Part shown: positions 47,340 to 59,710 of the stretch, piece by piece
Layout of the letters: each line of letters opens with the position of its first letter
Numbering within the stretch: the stretch's first letter is position 1
Assembly: GCA_022829145.1 (NCBI GenBank)
Contig: CM040744.1
Location: forward strand, 6,235,001 to 6,299,000
Direction: 5' to 3'
Source: Albula goreensis
Taxonomy: Eukaryota; Chordata; Actinopteri; Albuliformes; Albulidae
DNA length: 64,000 nucleotides
The notes under the pieces: model-generated
What the model was told of the DNA's origin: nothing
Databases searched by the model: none
What the model saw: the letters and a program-made list of their open reading frames with translations, nothing else
Position numbers and translations under genes: made by a program

Positions 47340-48945
47340 GCAATTATCAGACACTTAAAAGCCTTTATAACAAAGCATATCATCAGAATCATACACTTCT
47401 TTATGGTTTTCATATTTCTTTATTTGGGGTATTTTATCCATTGACTTTTCAACTTGTTGCACTGTTTACTGTTCAATAGCACAACAACTAACACACTTAG
47501 TACCCCATGTGACGAAACCATAATCTTGTGTTGGGAAGTGTTGTTCTGGAAATTCCTGTTGTTTTTATGATAAAAGGTTCTTCTGTGAGACATATAATAT
47601 GCTTTTTGGTTTGTTTTGCTTTTGTCAATGTGTATATTGTGTCTTTACAGATATGTTGAATTGCATAACAAGATCCCTTTCAAAGCCCATACCAATCCTT
47701 CAATGCATTGAGCAGCAAAAACAAGGGGATTTTTGAGATTCTTTCATCCACATCTGAATAAGTGATAATGAAACATTCCAGGTACATGAACAATAAAACT
47801 GAACATAATGTGAATATCCTTTAACTTATTTTTGCATAGCTATGTGTATATTTTTTTACTTTTTGTTTTTAATTATTATTTGGGATAATAATAGGGAAAA
47901 TCCACAAAAATATTATATGACCCTGTAATTATAACTTGCAGAGGCTGTAGAGGAATGCACAGTAATAAAAATATTAGAAGCAACCTCACTTACAGGCTCC
48001 AAGATGTCTGTGTGACTTATGATGTCATTTATGCAGAGCTGAATGCTACTGCAGTACATCATACTGTCTCCCATGAAAAGCACGTATTGCGCGAATGAAA
48101 GGGAAGGTGATGTTTGATACACACCTTGCTTTACTGTAACTGGAAGAAATTTGTTTTGGGGAACTAATGATATGAGTCACCCGTTCTTTTCCTGTGGTTA
48201 GTTCTGTCAGCTGAATTTTCGCGTGACATTTGTCATAATGATAGGAATAATAATTGTTTGCTCTAGCAGCTCCACAAGCTCTATAGCTTTTGAAACTCAG
48301 TTTAATTATAAAATTGTTTAATGTGAAATAGTTTAGAGGTGGAGGGTAGGACACAAACAGTGACTGAATTTCAGACAAGACTCACTGAACCAAATACAAC
48401 AATATTGCCCATACAAATTAAATGACATACAAATACCATCCATATTTAGTTGCACTGACCAGTGGCAAGTGAAATGCAACAGTTTTACGGTATGTGATCT
48501 TTTTGACAAGGTTATGCTTAAACAGCATCATTTTAACTTATATCATCCTCAGTGTTTTAAACAAAAGCAACTTTGGTAATGTCTGCTAGACTGTATAAAA
48601 ACGAAATACTGTTAAGAGTGAGGATTGAAGTATATGTATATCACAATTTTAATAAGTCTTACCACGGTAATAAATATGGATAGTAGAAGGTCTGTGTAAA
48701 CCCAAAGGACACGAAGGTCAAGGTTGGAGAGTGAACCATTTGTATGGCTTGAGGCAGAAAATAGATTACAGATTCTAGTAAGATCTTGCATCAGAGCCAT
48801 TATTAGCAGTGTATCTCCTTGGCCTTTACAGATAATCAGAACAGCAGCATATTCACATGATTCGAGCCCATACTGTATATGAGAACTATATTAAAGCTTC
48901 ATCATTAGAAACTTGGCAAGTAGATTTCTGTGGTTTTCTTTTTAC
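47340..48945. other. non-coding, no feature recognised
   Basis: AT-rich. A 110-codon minus-strand frame at 48046-48378 has no recognisable domain. Confidence 0.5.
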
Positions 48946-48947
48946 TT

Positions 48948-49080
48948 ATAACATAACATTACATTACAGTCATTTAGCTGACGCTTTTATCCAAAGCGAC
49001 TTACAGATGATTAGGCTAGCCAGGGGCCAATCCCCCTGGAAGCAATGTTACCTTAGCCTCTAGACTAGAGGGTGCCCTTG
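48948..49080 (-). repeat. fish SINE/L2-LINE tail fragment
   Basis: The plus strand reads ACATTACATTACAG, then TCATTTAGCTGACGCTTTTA, TCCAAAGCGACTTACAG, and on through GGGGCCAATCCCCCTGGA. This is the widespread teleost repeat end whose core (CATTTAGC...GACGC...TTATCC...AGCGACTTAC) is shared between L2-type LINE 3' ends and SINEs. The ACATTACATTA stretch is the tail read in reverse, so the element lies on the minus strand. It is a truncated copy. The same tail, more diverged, ends the LINE at 63.4 kb. Confidence 0.8.
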
Positions 49081-49084
49081 CTTA

Positions 49085-50215
49085 TTACTATTAAGTTTGT
49101 TAATGGTTTGCCTTTTTAACATTTGTAAGGAAAATTCAGTGATCCACATTTCACTATTTTAACAAGATAATAATATGGAGCCTGATGAAGAGACTGCTGG
49201 TCACTGGAAGTGAATTGGTCACATCCTGTCCAGGTGAGGTACACATCAGTGCGATTCACAGACCAGACCTCAACAGTCATCTAATGTCATTTTATCAGCA
49301 CATCCAAAAAAAAAACTCCCTTTCAGATCAGCTGATCGGGTCTATCAAATCAGACTCTCGTCGATGGGGATACTGTGACGGAGGGAGGTTGTGGAACTCA
49401 TTTCCCTTCTCTTTTTTTAATCACAGGACCACTTGGGGTCACCACTCCATTTGCCTTCCCTGACAGGATCGCTGGGGTCATTCTGCTGAGCGAGGGAAAC
49501 GTTAGCTGGATTTAATGAGCCCGCACGCTGAGATGCACGGATGGGAATCAAGCATTGGAGACGCAGGGTGGACAATCCAATCACAGAGAACCATTTCATA
49601 AGGTGCTGACCTTTTCGTGTGGGTACTTCAGAGTGGTCTCAACACCGACTTGCCATAATGGTTTGGTTTCATCCCAGACACTTGATCAATACATTTCTGA
49701 TAAGTTACTCCAATGTGTAGCATTCGTAGCATAGCATTTGTTACTTTTTACCATGAACTACATAATTAACTACATCATGCGTAATGACAAAATGTGATAA
49801 GGAATCACATAAATAAAATAAATAAAACACCTTGTAACATCTTTCCCAGGTTACATTTTGTCTGACAATTTTGTCTGGTATAGATATAAAAAGAGATGGT
49901 ATTTTAGCAGCAGAGATCTTGATGGAGACATAATATAATAAAGTATGATTTACAACTGGCCAGATGCATGTTATTAGTTTGCCATAAAAAAAACTAGTAG
50001 CTTTCTCAATTAGTAAATGGCCATTACAAGAAATACACCCCTAGGAATATCATGACAAATAAATTCAACAACTATTAAGCTACCACTTATTAAAAACAAG
50101 TGCAAGATGTGAAAACACAAGATGGATTATACTAGATTATGCACATAGAAGATTGCTTCAGTGAGCTACAGGTGTACACTTGGATTTGGATGGATGTAAT
50201 GTCAGTAGCCCACTT
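49085..50215. other. non-coding, no feature recognised
   Basis: No coding match and no structured repeat seen. Confidence 0.5.
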
Positions 50216-50219
50216 GCTT

Positions 50220-51250
50220 TATTAGGAAATTCCACCCTTGGGACAGCCCAAACAGCATGCACACGTAGGTAAAAGGTACTTTTATCTTTATTTTATAAAG
50301 AAAATGAAACAGGGCGTTACAGTTACTCTTGATGCTGGTTCACTTCCCGCCACCAGTATTGACCCAATCCCCTTTCAGCTGATAAAGCATGAAGGCGGTG
50401 AAGCTGGGCGGATAAACCTCCACAGTTTTCACCCACAAGGCTGCAACCTGCTTAACCACTGTGCACACGCAGCGCCACGCTCTACTGCTCATTTTAAAGG
50501 GGACACACAGACACACTCCAGACCCTGCCTGCTACTAAGGTACCATTAGTCTGTGCCACTCTGCCAGCCCTAGCAGAGAAGAAAAGAATGAAATAAAAAA
50601 TAAAAGTTTGGATTCACAACCCTAAGTGGTCTTTGGGGACTCTTTCTTGACTTGGCATCTTCTATGCTGGTCTGACCACACCCCCTCTGTTCAGCTCCAC
50701 CAGCCAAAGGATTACTGTTTGCAGGAGAGCACAGCAGTCAAAACTTATTTGCCATATTTTACTTCCCCCATTTACTCAGCATAAGTATGCAGCCAAGATT
50801 AGACAAAAAAATTAAAACCCTTACCTTTATCTTGAAACTTGTACCCCCTTTTCCTTATACACTTCACACATACAACCACCAATCACACATCCACACTCAT
50901 TCAGCCCCTTAAGAAAACGCCTTGCACATTTCTCACATGGATCTTTACATGCTTTAACTGTTAAGAGAGTGGCTTGGGTAGATTACACATTCGTGAGCAT
51001 GCCTAGGCCCTCAATGGTTATAAAGCTGTTAGGGACAAACCAATTGTGGACAAGATGACCTAGGGAAGCACAGGAGAGACGGATTCGCAGCCAGAATTGG
51101 GAAGCACAGGAGAGAGGGACTCACAGCCAGGGGTCAATGCCTTGGATCAGAGTCTAATACAGTGTGCCAGCTCCCTTTTGTCTGTTGTTTTCAATAAATA
51201 TTCCAAAATTCAAAACTTATTTTCTGTCTTTTACTTGGCTCACTGAATAT
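50220..51250. other. unclassified block, possibly LTR-like
   Basis: Contains a tandem duplication of about 36 bp (units beginning GGGAAGCACAGGAGAGA near 51063 and 51099) and, just downstream, CAATAAA followed by a T-rich stretch at about 51191-51230, as at the poly(A) site of an LTR. No TG...CA ends, second LTR or protein motif was found, so the retroelement reading is only a suggestion. Confidence 0.25.
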
Positions 51251-52380
51251 TGCTTTGTTAAACGGCTTTGGGTAAGATGAGAAACTGTGTGCTTTTACCT
51301 GAGCTCAGGTGTGAATGTTCCGCTACCTCATAAATATTCAAAACAGAGAGGCCTTGTGTTGAAAGATAAAAGTGACCAGTGTAAGTTTTTAGCTATTTAG
51401 TTAATATGTCTTCAGATTTTCTAAAATATTTTGGTGTCTTTACATACCCAATTTGGTACTATTGGTTAGTGTGTGTTTTCACAACATTCCTGTACATAAT
51501 CAAAACTAACGTTTACAATTTGTGTGTTTTTAGAGTGATTTACAAACTGCATATCACCCAAACCAACTTACTGCAGCCAAATTATCGTAGCCAAGTTTGT
51601 GCTAAAGACAAAAATATGAAGCACTTTAAACTGACTGTGTAAACTTGATGACATTTACACAAATGTTAGAGCAAAGCACAATCACAGAATTTCCTGAATA
51701 CACCCTCACACCCCTGGGGTTAAGGCAAAGAGGAGGGCTCTCTAGCTGCATCATTTATTTTAAAAAGTGCTCCCCGCCCATGGCCGTTCCATAGGCCACC
51801 AGTGCTCCACAGCCACACCCAGTCCCTATACCCTGGATCTCTATCACCTCAAATCCCAGTCTGGAGGTCTGGCCAGTTGTCATCAATCCACGGTGTGTAG
51901 AGGACTGTCCAGGTGGCCTCGTCACTTTGGTCTTATACCCACTATTTCAGGGGGAGCTTCTCTATTCACAACTGCAAGAATCCCACCCCCCCACCCCTGC
52001 CCCATAGGAGTCTCTGGTTATAACATATTCACTCTTACTACAGTCAAAGCTTAAGTTTAAACTACTACCCAGGTGATATTTAACAAATCACAGTTCCATT
52101 ATGCATGTGCTCATGTCAGAATGCAGAAAATTATTTTATCATATTTCAGGGTCAAGTGATTCTGCTCAAATCATGCTGCCATACATATTTAAAGCAGAGA
52201 AAAAAAGGCCAAACAAGTCATCAGGAAACGTCCACATGCTGGTCATTCAACACTTTCGAAAATCAGTCCATAAAACCATTCCAGCCATTTGTTAACAAAC
52301 ATGACAACAGTTAATAAAGAGAACACAGCAAAATCAAATGACAATGCAAAGTGCACAGCAAGACATATCCAGCTGTAACT
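51251..52380. other. non-coding, no feature recognised
   Basis: A GC-richer, C-rich stretch lies at about 51770-52010 without recognisable content. The rest is AT-rich. Confidence 0.45.
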
Positions 52381-52384
52381 AAAT

Positions 52385-52700
52385 GTGTAACTGCTCCCTT
52401 TATTTCCTCTCTAAGTGTAATCATGTGCATATTTATATCACACAATGAGTCCAAATGAAATCATAATGCTAATCTATATACTTGCTATGAAAAGGTTGTG
52501 TGTGCAGAGCGGGAGATAAATGGGAAACACATTTTAAAGCCATTTTGTTCAATGCAATATTGTCTGAGGAAACAAATGTGGGTACTGCTTGGATTTGACT
52601 GTGGCTGAGTTGATGAAATTAACATTTATAAAACAATTAATTGCATAATCATTTTCAATTCATACCACAGCTGTTCCATATTCATTCCACTCTTAAGCAA
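52385..52700. promoter_or_regulatory. candidate conserved non-coding element
   Basis: Contains TAATCATGTGCATATTTATA near 52418, AAATGAAATCATAATGCTAA near 52453, AACAATTAATTGCATAATCA near 52632, and TGTTCAATGCAATATTGTC: POU- and homeodomain-type words at high density, with no simple repeat and no coding frame. Texture-based. Confidence 0.25.
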
Positions 52701-52704
52701 CGCT

Positions 52705-53335
52705 TCTGGCATTCTGTGTGCAAAAAAAAAGATGCTTGGCCTATTGTAGGAAGCACCATGTGACATTAGAATTCATCATGAATTTTGAGTAAATGCCATG
52801 AGAGAATCACTGGGCTGGCGCAGGTCCTAGATCTAAATACCGGCATTGTCCCTCCTTATATTAATGAAAAACATGTACAAGTTAAATAAGATTCATTCTG
52901 TGTGCTCAGCTGAAGCAGTTGCTTATCTCCTCCATTGCCATTCTAGTTGTTCCTTCACTTCATATGCATTGTATTCAAGCTCTGGTTCACTTGAAATAAA
53001 ATAAAATTCTGCTCATTTTAGAGTTACTTAAAAAAATAGCCTTCCCTACCCAGTACAAAAATGAACCATTATAAGTCACTAACAGCACATATGAGGGTGA
53101 ACTATAGAACTATTTCCCAACATTAATGCAATTAAAATAAATGTGAAGAAAAAATCCATGTCTGTCAACAGGGCACATCCAGAATAAAAATGACAGCAAC
53201 AAAAGATGGTTTGTATAATAGATTTCAAGTTATCTGAGAACAGTTAGCAAGACCAGAGTCAGAGATTACGGATGTCTTGCAGTGTAATTGCAGTATAGAA
53301 CTGGTTATGAGCGTTAGCTTGGAAACATCAGTAAT
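52705..53335. other. non-coding, no feature recognised
   Basis: AT-rich, with no coding frame, repeat or site cluster noted. Confidence 0.45.
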
Positions 53336-53339
53336 GACC

Positions 53340-53790
53340 GTATTTCATCTGTCACGGTTTCCCTGTTCTGTAAAATAGAAAAGCTTGTGCCTTGGCAACA
53401 AAGCCAATTAAATCTGTTTATTTATCATAACACACTTATTTTTATCACAAAACTCTTGTGTTTGAATAAATAATGTTTTTTTTTTTTAAGTCAGACGGGA
53501 ATGTCTTTAATTAAGGGCTTATTTACCGTCATCCTTATTTAAATCCTCAGGCAAGAAAATGTTTCCCCGCACATCTTTAACATACATTAGCAATAACTCC
53601 TCTTTCCGGAAGTTGACGGTGCCCCTCGAGGTCAGACATGTTTACTCCATTCACGCTTGTGTAGAGAGAAGCACACGGACTGCCGTGAAGGACAGGCACG
53701 GTGGTTATGGAATCTCAAGTAATTGATACACGGCCTGTCCATGTCTTTCATGGCTTATTTCAGGGTGTCTGGTACTGGTTATCAGACTTG
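53340..53790. promoter_or_regulatory. candidate conserved non-coding element
   Basis: Includes CTTTAATTAAGGGCTTATTT near 53503, TCTCAAGTAATTGATACACG near 53713, and a GC-containing middle (TGCCCCTCGAGGTCAGACATG near 53620-53640). A T run sits at 53477-53488. No domain-bearing frame. Texture-based. Confidence 0.25.
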
Positions 53791-53794
53791 CCTT

Positions 53795-54632
53795 TCTTAA
53801 GGCACACTGTCACCTACCACAGAGTACTTATTTGGCTAGTCACGTCACCCTCTACCTGCTCCCTCTTTGCAATGTGATACGTTTGGATGTGGCAAAGAAT
53901 GCCTTAGTATGATCAAAAAACCTTTGGTATTCATATTCAATAATTCCTTGTTAGTGAATGGACATTCATGCTGATACCAACCACAGGCTGGCAACTGAGG
54001 TGACTTTTTTTTCTTTTTGGGACACAGTTTCAGTAAAGATCTTTTGAGGATAATCATGTATGCTTAGCTACATTGTGCCAAGTGAGATGCTAGTAGACTC
54101 TAACTGCTATGTTTTTTCATAGTTGTCAATACTGGACTTATTGAGAGATTGTCTATTGAGCATTCTGTATGTAACGTCATGCTTATGCTTTCTATTCTGC
54201 CAATAACCATTGAGAACCATACATTAAATGAACAGCACTGCATAAATTCAACAGACTGTTCTCTCACTTACATCAACCTTTTTATGCAGCAACTTTTGCT
54301 GTTTTTTTTTTCTATTGTGCTGAAGCTGGAGAAATATCCTGTTTTCATGTCACTGCCAACACATCCAATGAATACATTTCGCCACTTGAATAGAAATGAA
54401 AATTGAAAAAAACATTCCTGAACTACAATCAAGTCATAAAACCATCTTGTACAAACTGAAGTGAATAATGAAAGATTTCATGTTAACATTTCCCTGATTG
54501 AAAGGTGTTATTTCCCATTAATAATGGCATGTGGTTCTAGACAGGATATATATTCATCCCTCTTTTATGTATCCTGAGAAGTATATTGTAAAGGCAGGTA
54601 GTCTTGGGACTCTTGAATCCAATATGGTGACT
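53795..54632. other. non-coding, no feature recognised
   Basis: AT-rich up to the LTR at 54638. Short T/A runs near 54007 and 54302. Confidence 0.5.
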
Positions 54633-54637
54633 GTGAC

Positions 54638-55366
54638 TGTTACTGTTCAGACCCTGGCAGTCTAGGGGTATGCGATGGGGGTACGCAACATGTATGTATG
54701 GACCGGGATAACTGCAGGGGAGCAGATGGGGGAACAAGTGCAACAAATTCCAAGTACAGTGAAGAGTGTTTATTATGTGACGCAAGTGTAAAAAGGTGCA
54801 CAGGTGACATAAATATATACAATATGTTAATTACAATATACGCATTCACACACAGCCGAGGAACTGTGAGCGTTGCCAAATAAAAGAAAAGAACAAAACC
54901 AAACATAGCTGGCTAGAAACGAAAGTAGAGGGCTAACTATCTAAAAGAACAAAAACCAAAGCCTACCAAAGGCGTACAGGGGCCCCTATCTTACCTGTTC
55001 CTAACCTTGGCGTGGTGGACAAGGGAACACAACGAGAGGTACGCCAGAAGGGATTCCACTACACCAAAGACACACAGCAGGGATAACACGGGGCAAAGAT
55101 GCAAGGGAAACACACAACCAGTGATGAAATTGCTTTTTTCGTGCAGCAGACGGTGAAGTATGGGTCTTTAAATTTAGCGTCACCCTCTGACTGGTTTAGA
55201 CGGCAGGAAGGTAATGATGAATGACAGCGAGGGTGACAAATGGCGGGAAGACGACTGGCAAGGGCGGTATGATGGCAAAGAGGATGACAGCAGCAGACAT
55301 CTGAGGGGAGAGAGAGTGTAGAGAACATACAACAATGTAACAACAGACACACACGGAGACGTATCA
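54638..55366 (-). repeat. 3' LTR of the Gmr1-like retrotransposon
   Basis: In minus-strand sense the sequence runs from TGATAC (at 55366) to GTAACA (at 54638), 729 bp, with a short imperfect terminal inverted repeat and the TG...CA ends expected of an LTR. A poly(A) signal AATAAA followed by CACTCTTCACTG lies on the minus strand at about 54763-54776. Immediately upstream of TGATAC is a purine-rich GCGGGTGGGAG, a plausible polypurine tract. The LTR starts about 100 bp beyond the RNase H stop, with no integrase in between. No matching 5' LTR is present at 57.65-58.4 kb. Exact ends are inferred from these signals. Confidence 0.65.
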
Positions 55367-55462
55367 CTCCCACCCGCAAGAACGACCTTATAAAGTTAGT
55401 TCAACTTAACCGAATTCAAGACAAATTAAATGCACTTACCGAAATTAATGTTCTGGTGCAAC

Positions 55463-57651
55463 TCATGTTCGAGACAGTGCATCAGCCAACACATTGTCAG
55501 TGCCTTTCTTATGCATTATGTGGAGGTTATAATTCTGGACAATCAAAGCCCAACGCATCAACTGGTTGTGATTGTAAATGCAGGATAGGTAAACCAATGA
55601 GTTGTAGTCTGTGTACACCACGACAGGAAAAGAGCTGGACCCCACATGGACTTAAAATTACAGTAAAAGAAATAAGCAGGGTGATCAATTCCATCTGCAC
55701 CTTCCTGCAGCAGAACGGCACCAGTTCCCAAGGCACTCGCTTCTACCTCCAGTTTAAACGGCAGTGTGAAGTCTGGGCAGCCAGAACAGGGGAACTGTAT
55801 AACAACGCTTTCACACACTCAAAGGCATGCTGGCAGTCTGGGGACCAAATAAACGGCCTAGTAGGACAAAACAAGCTAGTGAGAGGGGCAACCACAACAG
55901 AAAAATTCCTGCAAAAACTACAGTAGTAGCCAGCCATGCCCAAGAACTCAACTCAACTCCCGTTTAGTAGTGGGAGTGGGAAAACCGGTTATGGCCATGA
56001 CTTAAGTCTCCACAGGGCACACCTTTCCCTGCCCAACCTGCTGACCCAAGTAAGTAACAATTGCTTATCCGAACTCGCACTTGGTGAGGTTCACTGTCAG
56101 AGAGGCCTTAGCCAATCTCCCGAACACGGTTCCCAGGAATCTGCTCATGTTCTGTCCAAGTACTGGAATACACAGCCAAATCATCCAAATAGGCATCACA
56201 GTTAGGGACATTAGCCAGAACCACATTCACTAGTCTCTATGAAAGTAGTGGGGGCATTTCGCATACCGAAGGCTAATAATGTAAAAAATGATCCAGAGTT
56301 ACAAATGCAGAGATCTCAAGGCACGCGGAGTTAAGGGGATCTACCAATAGCATTTTAACAGGTCCAGTGTACTCACGTACGTACCTGTCCCAATATTGTC
56401 AATACAATCTTCTGTTCGTGGAAGCGGGTAGGAATCGGGTACAGTAACCGCATTCACTTTCCTGAAGTTGGTACAAAACCTGAAAGTACCATCTGGTTTT
56501 AGAACTAGGAAGCAGGGAGAACTCCAGGGAGTACAACTAGACTCGGCTGGGGCAAACTGTCTGAAAGATACTTTATCTCCACTTTAATAACAGCCCGTTT
56601 CGTAACATTGACACCACAGAGACTTAGGCTGTAGAGACAGGTAAAATCTTTTCCCTACCTGGCAACTGAGCAGGCTCGAGCGTAAAACCTTTTAAACATG
56701 TCACTGATGCCTACGGTTAGGAGTTTGAATCACATAGTTACGGTCACTAAGTTTCTCTTCCACAGTATACAGACCAGAAAAACGAGCAGACAGCACAGAA
56801 CCAGGAATGGGCATCAAGACTAGAACTTGATCTGCACAATTTTGGGAAGCCAGAGGCGGAGAAAAACTTGAGTAAAGCTTTAACAATTGACTTGGCAGTG
56901 ATTGTACAAAGAGGAATTGCCACAGGAAATCGCATGGAAACACACGACAGTGAGCAGGAACCGGTTGCCAGATTTCCTCTTTGGTAGTGGCCCCACGCAA
57001 TCCACAACCACATGTTGAAAGGGTTCGCCCATGACAGGTATAGGGCAGAGAGGAGCAGGGGGAATTACCTGATTTGGTTGCCCAGTGATTTGGTCGCCCG
57101 TTCTACAATTCTGAGCTACTGTGGACTTTAACCCAGGCCAAAAGAAGTGTTTTGAGACTCCGCAGAAGAAACCATAAAACAGCCGGAAACTATATCAGTT
57201 TTAACATGCACCTAGTGTAGAGGAACAGACACAAAACACATCTCAATGCCCTGTTCAACTACATTAGAAACCCACGACAATACATCTGATTAGGGCAAAA
57301 CATTAGCCAACAAGAATGACTGCGAAGCACCGGTATCCCTATAAGGATCCAAGCTGGTTTCTGATCTCTTGTTTCTTCACTGAGTGATATGAACCCATTA
57401 AAAATGAATGGTTCATAGCCGGTGTCAATTGTAATGTCAGTATCCGTAGCCAACTCGGCCACCTGAGGAACTGCTTTCACAAAGGCTACCAGCTTTGATT
57501 GACTGGGATTCTGTGAAGTCTTGCGCCTCGGAGCCAGACAATCAGCAATCACGTGCCCAGCTCTGTTGCAGTAAAAACACTTTTGCTCTTCTCTGGAGCA
57601 TGTAGGGGACGATTTGGTATACTTAGCCTGAGACACAACTGGTGGAGTCAT
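55463..57651 (-). pseudogene. Gmr1-like Ty3/gypsy gag-pol, decayed
   Basis: Minus-strand domains in order. Gag CCHC knuckle CFYCNRAGHVIADC (57538-57579). Retropepsin active site DTGAS (57323-57337), in a different frame. Integrase catalytic-core start VVVDCVGPLPK (56980-57012), with part of the core, including the rest of the DDE triad, deleted. Integrase C-terminal block VLVLMPIPGSVLSARFSG (56772-56830). Reverse transcriptase SPCFLVLKPDGTFRF and KVNAVTVPDSYPLPR (56415-56520), then the catalytic YLDD box (56180-56191). Thumb/connection GMAGYYCSFCRNF (about 55900-55938). RNase H ending YTDYN...ADALSRT (to 55463). Integrase lies before reverse transcriptase, the order of Gmr1-type elements rather than ordinary Ty3/gypsy. 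Frameshifts, stops and an internal RNase H deletion make it inactive. Confidence 0.88.
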
Positions 57652-57654
57652 ATA

Positions 57655-59700
57655 CTATATAACAAAATAGCAAAACACAATTTAAAATGAAAGACACGTT
57701 CAGTCTCTGTGGAGTATACATGTTTAATTTTTGCCATTTCATTTGTTTGTAAAGTGCAAGGTGGATAGTGTTTTTTTCAGTTGACAACTGTCATTCTCTT
57801 ATGGACTGACTGATGCCAGCCGGCAACAGATCCTGCTGTTTGACCAAAGGTTTATAGCTACAAAATGAGAGTAGTCTGAGGACTAAAAAAATAGACTGAT
57901 ATGTTTATTTTCAAAAATGGTCTAATTTATAGTTTGCCATCATTCATAAATAATGGAGTTCTAGAGCATTTGTTAATGTACTTTTATACATACAGCACAA
58001 AATGTGCTTTCTTCTTTTTGTGGTGTTTTAAGACCAGAGCTTGTTTCTTAGCAACAGCAAAGTCTACAGTTTACATCAAAGAACATGCAGAAAAATACTG
58101 ATGAATGTCCTGCATTTTTACTTGCATGGAAAAAAAATATAATTTTCCATAGTACAAAATATGTTAGAGAAGCCCGATAGACATGCCAGGAGACAGAGCT
58201 GACTCCTTTGTGTGGATGCATGCTTTGTTAAGAAGTCCACATAGTCCACCATGTTCAAAGAGCAGTGACCCCATTAATCATTGCTAAAACAAAGCAATTG
58301 ATCATACTGGTAAATTAAAAGCAGCCCAGTAGTCTTCTGATGTAATAAATGGGAGAAAACAAAGCTACAACTTCCAAGGTGTGCTGTAAGACTTATTTAG
58401 TTGTTGTAATTGAGTGTTGGTAGAACTCACATCTCTGCAGGTTCACAGGCAACAGGAAATATCACTCCAATCTTCTAATTAAATTGTACTGCGCAAAACA
58501 CATTAATTACTGCTAAAATGGAGATCAGAGTGGTTACATAAATCCCAGAATGCAACGGGGATTTAGAGTTGTTATGTTTCACATAGGTTTCTGCCACACT
58601 ATGTTTCCTGAGCTGTGTAAGGCTTAGCAGCTGTTCCTCAAAAACATGTACTTACAGCAGCAATTGAACCCTGACCATGCCAATAACAGCTATAGCCGTT
58701 ATTACCAGCCTAACCTTAAGGCAATGGGTGCATGATTTTGATCATAATTTTGTGCATTTGGGTCTCCATTTGCAGGTCGTGAATCAAGCTTAATCAAACA
58801 CTAGGCAGTTTGTCAGAATCAGTCAGCTGGGTTTCTTCTAAAAATCTCACAATTTTTTTCCATAAATTTCTTTGCTGAGATGAGTTGCTCTTGCTTTATG
58901 CAACACCTATGCCTCTGGTCATTCAGGCACCTGCAGTGTGTCTGTCAGGAGTGAACCTCCACCCAGACCCTCCACCTAACTGGTTCTATTCAACCAAGTA
59001 TGACTGTGGATCTCTAGTGTCTGACTGGAAGTACAGGACAGGGTGCTTGGAACTGTTCAAAACATACGACCTGATTGCAAAAATCTGTAACCAGAGTTTG
59101 CTGTGTGCTTTTTTTTTTTAACAGTTGTTACATCAATTGCGCCATATTTTGGCTATATAAATTCCAATGTCCATCAGAAGATGGAAAGAAAAAATAAAAT
59201 TGAGAGGAACACAAAGTCACGATGTTTCACTCAAGTTCTTTCCAACTTCAAATATGGTCTTGCCACAGCTCAATAAATTCCCCATCTTCCATTCCATTGT
59301 TTATTTTCTACTCAGCACTTTTTGCTTTTTAATCTTTTATTTGTTTCCTTGCTGTTGTTCTATGGTAAATGCTAACAGCTGACAGAAAACACATGTCTTT
59401 TGTGAACATATTGCAGTACTGAATGGTTATTTTTCACTGGCTGTCGCCAATCTTTGACCCAACACTGACTGAACAGGAATGGCAAAGTGTTTTGCTTGAC
59501 AATCGTTGAGTCTTAAGCCAAGGCCTGATATAGGAATGGACATTCTGAAATGAATAAGAACCCATTCAAAAGGAGATCTATCAAGGATAAGAGATAGGAA
59601 CCCAGGAGCTCTAAAAAAAAGTACAAAAAACCTTTGTTAGTACACTACCTTGTTTTCTAAAGACACAGGCCTAGAATTAATCAAACATACTTTGTCTCTT
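57655..59700. other. non-coding, no 5' LTR found
   Basis: Where the element's 5' end, leader and LTR should lie, the sequence is AT-rich and shows no similarity I can see to the LTR at 54.6-55.4 kb. A block at 58440-58570 has homeodomain-type words (TTCTAATTAAATTG, CACATTAATTACTGC) and may be another small CNE. Confidence 0.5.
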
Positions 59701-59710
59701 AAAGCACGTA

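Noticed and set aside
55456..55926. 156-codon plus-strand frame
   Set aside because: It is the antisense shadow of the minus-strand RNase H and reverse transcriptase connection region, which carry recognisable motifs.
58885..59121. 78-codon plus-strand frame with a possible upstream TTCAG acceptor
   Set aside because: Opens on TTG, no recognisable domain, runs into a T-tract artefact at its end, and no donor is evident.
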